Source of the DNA: JAKAVN01 sp963734845
GTDB taxonomy: Bacteria > Desulfobacterota > Binatia > Binatales > Binataceae
Assembly: GCA_963734845.1 (NCBI GenBank)
Contig: CAVTIS010000006.1
Coordinates: 287,597-351,596 of the forward strand
Length of the DNA: 64,000 bases
Reading direction: 5' to 3'
Below are positions 58,124-64,000 of the stretch, piece by piece. Positions within the stretch are counted from its first letter, which is position 1, and each line of letters begins with the position of its first letter. Below the pieces are notes generated by a model. The model had not been told where the DNA came from. It saw only the letters and a list, made by a program, of their open reading frames with translations, and did no database searches. The position numbers and the translations under genes are program-made.

Positions 58124-58812
58124 CGCTTGACCCTCCCTTCTCTTGGGGTGAGTGGGGTAACATTGCCGGTGGATTCCTTTTCACCGGTTTCCTCATCGAG
58201 GCGGATGTGGTCAATTAGCCTCGACCCTAGCCGCTCCAGATGGTCGAGCGCCTGCGATTGCATGCGTGCGAAGAAGTTGAACCCGAACAACGCGAAGAGC
58301 GCGATCAAAAGTCCCAAAGCCGTCGAGATCAGTGCTTGCGCCACGCCCGAGGTGACTTGCGTCGGCGCAACCAGTCCCGACCCTCCTATTACCTTGAACG
58401 CCGCCATCATGCCCATGATGGTTCCAAGCAGGCCCATCAATGGCGCCGCGGTAACCACCGTTTCGAGTATCCAGAGGCCGCGGCCGAGGCTCTTCTCGAT
58501 GTCACCCGCTTCGTCGCCGGCGCGCGATTCGACCCACCACGCGGGCTTGTTGCGATTGCCGCTAATCACCGCGAAGAACCGCCGGTAAACATTCACCGGC
58601 GCCAGGGCCGCCAGCTGCCGGTCGAGCTCATCCCAGGCAAAGCCGTAGGTCTCGACCAGCTCGGCCAGCGAACTCGGCAATCGCAGGCATCGGTAATAGG
58701 CCACCGCGCGGTCGAGAATTATGAGCACGGCGACGATTCCGAGTAGCAAGAGCGGATATACTATCGCGCCGCCGTATTGCAGCTCGTTCAAGGCACTTCG
58801 GAGTTCATTCAT
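58120..58812 (-). CDS. exbB: ExbB/MotA/TolQ-type proton channel
   Basis: A 230-residue protein with three transmembrane helices: GGAIVYPLLLLGIVAVLIIL near the start, ETVVTAAPLMGLLGTIMGMM and QALISTALGLLIALFALFGF. The conserved GLLGTIxGM and ALISTALGL segments identify ExbB/TolQ. ATG at 58812 lies nine bases after a GAGG and is preferred to a TTG six bases earlier. It begins the exbB-exbD-tonB unit, 84 bases after the receptor gene. Confidence 0.93.
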   Translation of the reverse strand: MNELRSALNELQYGGAIVYPLLLLGIVAVLIILDRAVAYYRCLRLPSSLAELVETYGFAWDELDRQLAALAPVNVYRRFFAVISGNRNKPAWWVESRAGDEAGDIEKSLGRGLWILETVVTAAPLMGLLGTIMGMMAAFKVIGGSGLVAPTQVTSGVAQALISTALGLLIALFALFGFNFFARMQSQALDHLERLGSRLIDHIRLDEETGEKESTGNVTPLTPREGRVKR

Positions 58813-58896
58813 CGTCAAATCCTCGCGTGTAGTCCTGGCCCCGGACCGGCCGGCATCTTCGGCGTTTCACTTTTTCAGTTTTCACTTTTACCTGCC

Positions 58897-61288
58897 TCAC
58901 TGTACGGTCGTCCGGCTGAACGAAGGAAGATCCCATTTTATTCCGCCGAAAAAGGCGCGGCGCGGACCGTATTGCGCAGCGAAGACGCCGATTCCAGTGC
59001 CGTTGCGAATCTGGTACGTGCGATCGTTGAGATTGATAACGGCGGCTCGTACTTCCATCGCGCCTGCGTTGGGCAGAACGAAGCGCTTGCGTATACCGGC
59101 GTTGAGTTGGATGTAGTACGGCAGATTTCCCGTGTTGGCAAAGCCAGCTCGAAGCCCACTGCCGTAGATTCCGTCGATGCTGAACGTGAATCCCTGCCAA
59201 TTGTAGACGGCTCCGGCCGAAGCGGAGAAGGTCTGGTCGTGGTCCAGGAAGATATAATGATTTGCGATGTAGGCGAGTTCATCCGGTGCGAAATTAAATT
59301 GCCCGGACTCGACCTGGGTGCCCTGCGCGACGCTGTAGTCGAAGTTTTCGTAGAGATAGATATTCTCGTGAGTGTATGAACCGGTCTGCTCGACCCCGTA
59401 TACACGGCCTTTCGCGTAGTTGAAGGTTTCGAAAATCAACGCTGGTCCGAACTGGCCTTCGTCGATCAGGTCGGCCGCCTTTTTGTAGTACGAATCAATT
59501 CCGACGTTGAGTCCGGGAATTATCTGCTGGGTCACCCCGGCGTCAAAGTAGTGATCGCGCTCGACCGTTGGATTGCCGTTGCCCAACGACGCCGGCGCGC
59601 CAGTCGTGGTCGCGAATTTCTGGATCGATTCGACCGTTACGAGTTCTGTCGGCGGCGGCGTGAAAAGACGGGCATAGGCGGCGTGGAGCGTGGTGCCCTT
59701 GAAAAGGCTGTATACTGCGCCGACGCGCGGGCTCGCCTGGTCGGCGCGGGTCAGCCCGTCGTAGAGGTCGAAGCGCACGCCATAGTTGATTGTGAGTTTC
59801 TCGATCGGCTTCCATTCGTCTTGTGCGTAAACGCTGTAGATCCAGGTCTGAAGCGCCTTGTTGTCGACGATCGAGATCGGAAAGGTCGAAGGGCTCCCGG
59901 TCGTCGGATCGATCGGGAACGTCGCCTCGTGATTGTCGATCTCCGCGCGCTCGGCGTCGAAGTACCCGCCTAGGCGGAACGTATGTGATGCGAACGCCCT
60001 GTAAGTTGCATCGGCCTGGACGCCGTTGCCCCAATCGCTACGGAAGACTCTCGAAGCAGCACCGTTATAGATCAGGTCGCCATCGAAATCCGGGTAGAAC
60101 GAAACGGTCGAATAGCGGCTGAAAGGCGCGATCTGGTAATCGAACTTGGAACCGTTCGCCCCCTGAAGAGCAAATACCCCGAAATAGTTCTGCTCGAACT
60201 GGTTCTCATCCACTCCCGCCGACGGATAGACCGGCACGCCCGAGAGCGCGAAGACCTGCGGTTGATCGGGATTCGCCGGAATCTGAAAATGATTCACGTC
60301 CGAGCCGGTTATCAGGCTGAGCCGCGTCGTGGGATTCAAAAAATATGAAAAGTAGCCGAATCCTGCGCCTTGGTAAGATTGGTCGTGGATCGGCGACGGC
60401 CCCGGCGTCGGCGGCTCGACGCCGCGCGTCGTACTGAAATACTGACCGGTCACGAAATAGCTCAATTTACCGACTGAGCCGCCATACTCGAAGCTCGGCT
60501 GAATCGTCGAGCGCTGGCCGCCATAGAACTCGACATCGCCGCCATTTTCCAGCAAGCCGTCCTTAGTCTTGATATCGATTACGCCCGCCGTGCGCAGTCC
60601 AAACTCCGCTGGCAAGGCGCCCGTCAGCAGGCTGATGCTTTGTGCGAAGCGCGGGCTGATCACCTGTCCGAACCCGGTGATCCCCTCCGGCAGCTGAACA
60701 CCGTTTATCCGATACTGCAGATTGGCATGGTCGCCGCGCACATGAAGCTGACCAAACGAATCTTGCACCACGCTGGGTGCCTGAAGGAGCACCTGGTTCA
60801 GCGGGGTATCGTTGCCTTGAGGCAGGTCCTGAATTGCTTTCTCACTAAAGCGGTATACGCTCCCGCCGGTCTCAGGCGACAGGCTGTTGCGCGCCTTGTT
60901 GAGGCGCTGTGCCACCACCGCCATGCTGATCTCTGCTTCTGACTGCAGTGCGAGCACCAGCGGCTTAGCGCGCTGCCCCGTGACGTTAACGATCGCGGTC
61001 GCAGTCTTGAAACTCGTCTTGGAGGCGACGATGGCATAGACCGCGGGCGCGAGGACGGCGAAGGTGAAGTGGCCCCTCGGCGTCGCTTTCCGCCTTCGCG
61101 ACAATCCTGCCCGCGCTGTTCTGAAGTTCGAGCCCGGCGCCCGCAAGCGGCCTGCCAAGCGCGTCGGTAACTGTTCCAGTGATGGTTTTTTTTGCCGGCT
61201 TCGACGCCTGTGCGCCGTCGGCAAAGGACACAAGTGGCCGGGTCAGCAGAATTGCCAGCCCAAGCATAAGAATTGTACACGAGCGCAT
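58897..61288 (-). pseudogene. TonB-dependent outer membrane receptor with a single-base frameshift
   Basis: ATG at 61288 after GGAGGAG begins a signal peptide (MRSCTILMLGLAILLTRPLV) and a carboxypeptidase-regulatory-like domain (ITGTVTDALGRPLAGAGLEL). After AKAESDAEG the frame continues as HFTFAVLAPAVYAIVASK only if one base is removed from the four-C run at 61073-61076. Then come the plug (PLNQVLLQAPSVVQDSFGQL, GVQLPEGITGFGQVISPRFA) and a beta-barrel ending in Phe-Ser-Arg-Thr-Thr-Val-Gln. The corrected length is 796 residues. Substrate unknown; the barrel gene is otherwise intact. Confidence 0.85.
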
Positions 61289-61399
61289 CGCGGACTCCTC
61301 CAATGCGAACCGTTGCGCCGCCGCGATAGCGCGCGCGGCGTCGCGCGTGGCCAAAAACCACGCACGCAGTGACTATTCAGCTTTGCGGAACGGGGGAGT

Positions 61400-61735
61400 T
61401 CAGACCGACGCGGGCGGAGCCCTGCCGAAAAGATGCGAACGGTAAGACGAAGGCGGCTGCGTGCTCGTTACGCAGGGAGAGGTCAATTCGGCCAGCGCCG
61501 GTGCCGTCGGATGAGGCGCCACGACGAAAACGGCCGGGCTATGGAAGCGAACCAGACAGAGCGCGCACAGGCCGTTGTCAGCGACGACGGCGGCGTTCGC
61601 TACGTATTTGCGCTGGGAGGGGAGAGGATGGAAGTGCGCGGCACCAACAGACTGGATAAGCAACAGAATGGCGGCCACAAAGCCAGCTATCCCGCGCATC
61701 CAACGTCGACGCTGTATCTCGAACGCTAACTGCAT
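61400..61735 (-). CDS. Small membrane protein, DUF2946-like
   Basis: A 111-residue protein with one hydrophobic N-terminal helix (GIAGFVAAILLLIQSVGAAH), a HFHPLP motif and a CALC pair in ADNGLCALCLVRFHSPAV. This resembles DUF2946-type proteins often next to copper-linked TonB receptors, though the match is from memory. Start is uncertain between 61735, 61699 and 61768. A plausible promoter (TTGACG/TTGAAT) lies upstream. It precedes the receptor gene by 111 bases on the same strand. Confidence 0.5.
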   Translation of the reverse strand: MQLAFEIQRRRWMRGIAGFVAAILLLIQSVGAAHFHPLPSQRKYVANAAVVADNGLCALCLVRFHSPAVFVVAPHPTAPALAELTSPCVTSTQPPSSYRSHLFGRAPPASV

Positions 61736-61767
61736 TCCACTCGGGCGCGACCTTCCTCTCGGGATCA

Positions 61768-61796
61768 ATTCAATCTGTCGCGCTCTGATTCGTCAA
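61768..61796 (-). promoter_or_regulatory. Candidate promoter for the DUF2946-like/receptor unit
   Basis: On the minus strand TTGACG (61796-61791), 17-base spacer and TTGAAT (61773-61768). The transcript would start near 61761, some 25 bases before the ATG at 61735. The 450-base gap 61736-62186 shows no gene. Confidence 0.4.
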
Positions 61797-62186
61797 GAGA
61801 ACCCCTTCCAACCCCTTCCTCAAAAGAGACCCGAGCGTTGCAAGATTGGCGCCCCTGCTGTGACGCGCCAGCACATTGCCGATCCCGCGTCGGCTCGTAC
61901 CCGGCGTTAAAACGCGGCTCACAACGGCGCTGCGCAGAGCGGGATTACGTAAGATCGGCGGTATATTGTTCGCGGAGCAAGAGCAATCTCCCGAATGAAT
62001 CGGCCTCCCGCTGAAAGGGGATACTCCCGCGCTCGATCCGCTTTAGGCCTTCGCTGCGCACGATCTTCGCGCTCGAGGACTTTGATTGTAGCCGTTGTCG
62101 ATTGGTAGCCGTTGTCCCTCCTCAACACTTAATCCGCACGACATTCTGTCCAACTTTTACTGACGTGGAACATCGAAATCGTTTGG

Positions 62187-62954
62187 CTATCTCTCCGAGT
62201 TCTGGAAGGGTGAGTTTTGAATCTGATCGTAGAAGTTGCTGCGCTTATAGTTGCGGAGGAAGTGCGAGCAGATGTCCTCGTTGCAGGTGCCCTCGGTCGT
62301 CCGGGTCTTCTTTTCGAAGCCACCGAGAAAGGCCCTTGCAATACCCTGTTTGAAGTTGACGCGAGGATACTGATCAACCACCTTCTTTCTCAAATCTTCT
62401 GGAAAACGCTCATAACCGATACCCAGCACGTCGAGTCCGACACCATCGTAGAGAAGCTCCACCTCGATTGGTTTGTAGGCCGCGATACCCGCAGTGGTGT
62501 GCAAAGAGATTGCGTCCCAGGCCACTTGAATTCGGGCCTCGGGAACGTCGTGGCGCTCAAGGAACTGCCGGACGGCGTTTGCGCTATCCACCTCGAAGCG
62601 GTCATCGGCGCTGCTGAACTTCTCCAGCAGGCCGAGATCATGAAATGCCGCGCAGACGAACAGCAGCTCAGCATCGAACGTGTATCCTGCCCGTCGTCCC
62701 AGCTCATTAGCCCAGAAGAAGACACGATGAGAGTGGTTGAAGAGTAGGGGGGTGCTGAACTCATGGAGGAGCCCGGTTGCCTCCCGAGTCAACCGGGTGT
62801 CCGGAACTCCCGGTTGTGCTTTCTGGAACTTTGATGCCGGGGTGGGAACAGGCAAAACGATTCTCGGCCTCCGAAAAGTAGGTCTCGTGTCTGCTGTCTG
62901 TGCATCGGCGCTATTCATCAGCGAGTTGCGCGTCCGAATTGATGTAACGCTCAT
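62187..62954 (-). CDS. HD-domain hydrolase, cyanamide hydratase-like
   Basis: A 255-residue metal hydrolase with His in LLFNHSHRVFFWANELGRR and the HD pair in VCAAFHDLGLLEKFSS, followed by DSANAVRQFLERHDVP and AISLHTTAGIAAYKP. This order matches the HD family that includes cyanamide hydratase. AAGGAGA precedes the ATG. It begins 38 bases after the catalase stop and is probably in the same operon, perhaps protecting from nitrogen or oxygen stress (inference). Confidence 0.8.
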   Translation of the reverse strand: MSVTSIRTRNSLMNSADAQTADTRPTFRRPRIVLPVPTPASKFQKAQPGVPDTRLTREATGLLHEFSTPLLFNHSHRVFFWANELGRRAGYTFDAELLFVCAAFHDLGLLEKFSSADDRFEVDSANAVRQFLERHDVPEARIQVAWDAISLHTTAGIAAYKPIEVELLYDGVGLDVLGIGYERFPEDLRKKVVDQYPRVNFKQGIARAFLGGFEKKTRTTEGTCNEDICSHFLRNYKRSNFYDQIQNSPFQNSER

Positions 62955-62992
62955 GATGTTGTCTCCTTTGAAATTTGTCGAGTGGTTTCTCG

Positions 62993-64000
62993 TTATGCGC
63001 TGAGGGCTCTTAGAGTTTGTCGTTTCGACGTGTCCTGTGTTTTTGCCATTGCCTGTGCGACTCGATCGCCATATTCCGGATCGGCCTTACGAAAGTGAGC
63101 TACTGAACGTTCGATGATGTCGTCCTTGCTGACCTGGGATAAATGCGCCGCGATATTGGCAACCAGTCGCTGCTTCTCGGACTCGCTCATCAGCCGATAA
63201 AGATTTCCGGCCTGTATGAAATCGTTGTCCTCAGAGTGACGCTCGGGCGCGTAGTACCCCGTGAGCCCGTGGATCTCGATCGGCGCCCACAGTGGCTGAT
63301 TGCTCTGGACCGGGCCACCGAAGCTGTTGGGCTCGTGGGTCTTCTCGCGCCCGCCGTTAGCGTCAAAACGCATAGATCCGTCGCGATAGTAGTTGTTTAC
63401 CTTCGCCGCATGGGGACAGTTCACCGGCAGTTGGGTGGAATTGACCCCCAGCCGGTAACGATGGGCGTCGCCGTAGGAGAACAGCCGACCTTGCAGCATC
63501 TTGTCGGGAGACGGGCCGATACCTGGGACGAAATTCGCGGGATTGAAAGCGGCCTGTTCCACTTGGGCAAAGTAATTCTCAGGATTACGGTCGAGCACAA
63601 ATCGGCCGATCGTCGTCAGGGGATAGTCCTTGTGCGGCCAAACCTTGGTCACATCAAATGGGTTGAATCGGTACTTGGCGGCCTCGGCCACGGGCATGAT
63701 TTGCATCTTGAGCGTCCATGATGGGTAGTCGCCGCGATTAATTGCCGAAAACAGATCGCGCCCGTGATAGTCCGGGTCCTGACCCGCGATGCGCGTGGCT
63801 TCCTCCGAAGTCAGGCACTTGATCCCCTGATCGGTTTTGAAATGATATTTCACCCAAAACGCTTCGCCTTTCGCATTCACCCACTGGAAGGTATGGCTGC
63901 CAAAGCCGTCCATGCTTCGGAAGCTTGCCGGGATGCCGCGGTCGCCGTACAGCCAGGTGAACATGTGGGTCATCTCGGGGCTAAGCGAAAAGAAGTCCCA
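62993..64000 (-). CDS. katA: Catalase, C-terminal part (cut by window edge)
   Basis: The last 335 residues of a clade-3-like monofunctional haem catalase. Visible are WDFFSLSPEMTHMFTWLYGD, FGSHTFQWVNAKGEAFWVKY, and the proximal haem Tyr region RLFSYGDAHRYRLGVN, then NCPHAAKVNNYYRDGSM. The catalytic His and Asn lie beyond the right edge. It detoxifies hydrogen peroxide. The short C-terminus indicates the small-subunit type. Confidence 0.95.
   Translation of the reverse strand, partial: WDFFSLSPEMTHMFTWLYGDRGIPASFRSMDGFGSHTFQWVNAKGEAFWVKYHFKTDQGIKCLTSEEATRIAGQDPDYHGRDLFSAINRGDYPSWTLKMQIMPVAEAAKYRFNPFDVTKVWPHKDYPLTTIGRFVLDRNPENYFAQVEQAAFNPANFVPGIGPSPDKMLQGRLFSYGDAHRYRLGVNSTQLPVNCPHAAKVNNYYRDGSMRFDANGGREKTHEPNSFGGPVQSNQPLWAPIEIHGLTGYYAPERHSEDNDFIQAGNLYRLMSESEKQRLVANIAAHLSQVSKDDIIERSVAHFRKADPEYGDRVAQAMAKTQDTSKRQTLRALSA

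Noticed and set aside
61736..61930. Cobalamin riboswitch upstream of the TonB receptor unit
   Set aside because: No match to the conserved B12-box or GCCACTG core on the minus strand.

Overview
The window comes from a high-GC bacterium. Most genes begin with ATG, GTG or TTG, sit in tight operons joined by 1-4 base overlaps, and look like those of soil or subsurface lineages formerly placed in the Deltaproteobacteria (for example Desulfobacterota_B/Binatota-type genomes). Supporting traits are the mix of a flavin-dependent LLM oxidoreductase, a thiolase-like/DUF35 pair, core-MetE, glycolate oxidase GlcDEF and a tetrapyrrole-type HemJ-like protein. The lineage is an inference; no rRNA is present.

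Layout. 1-9.1 kb: the 5' part of guaB behind a leader terminator, a ZIP transporter, an alpha/beta hydrolase, a tiny lysine-rich protein, an FtsB-like divisome protein, an MFS exporter, a HemJ-like membrane protein and a hybrid histidine kinase. 9.1-14.5 kb: glyoxylate aminotransferase divergent from glcD-glcE-glcF. 14.6-17.1 kb: a small basic protein, an RRM protein and a thiolase-like/DUF35 pair. 17.1-21.9 kb: an arsenic island, arsR-gapdh-arsJ-acr3 on the minus strand and a frameshifted arsM on the plus strand. 21.9-26.7 kb: archaeal-type aspartate-semialdehyde dehydrogenase, a hydrolase, an LLM oxidoreductase, a gene remnant, a CMD protein and a hydroxyisobutyrate-dehydrogenase-like enzyme.

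27.0-34.2 kb is the most striking region. A complete SAM-I riboswitch with a visible terminator/antiterminator precedes a run of ten plus-strand genes: E1-like ThiF, a threonine-synthase-like enzyme, a MoaD/ThiS-like sulfur carrier ending Gly-Gly-Glu, a CysM-like synthase, a NIL-domain protein, a second degenerate E1-like protein, a HAD phosphatase, APS kinase and ATP sulfurylase. This looks like a protein-thiocarboxylate route for cysteine and/or homocysteine, joined to sulfate activation and switched off by SAM. (Nine CDS are listed here; 'ten' counts the riboswitch leader as the first element of the unit.)

34.3-48.9 kb: a secreted acidic protein, a SnoaL-like protein, two tandem membrane sulfatase/LTA-synthase-like proteins, a CocE-type hydrolase, another small basic protein, a 1-Cys peroxiredoxin, a complete IS5-family element with CTAG target duplication just upstream of otsA-otsB, core-MetE, an OsmC-like protein and a two-domain rhodanese.

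49-56.4 kb looks accessory: two tandem Crp/Fnr regulators (the second split by a -1 frameshift at a T-run), then a tightly coupled block of DOMON-like, DUF1460, GT2, DUF4922 and SpoIID/LytB genes, probably acting on cell-wall glycans. It is followed by a 46-base 3' fragment of tRNA-Thr(CGT), a likely integration scar. 57-64 kb: ExbB-ExbD-TonB, a frameshifted TonB-dependent receptor, a small CxxC/His-rich membrane protein, and a catalase-HD-domain operon cut by the right edge. Three genes (arsM, the second crp gene, the receptor) are each broken by one base in or next to a homopolymer, so either decay or consensus error must be considered.
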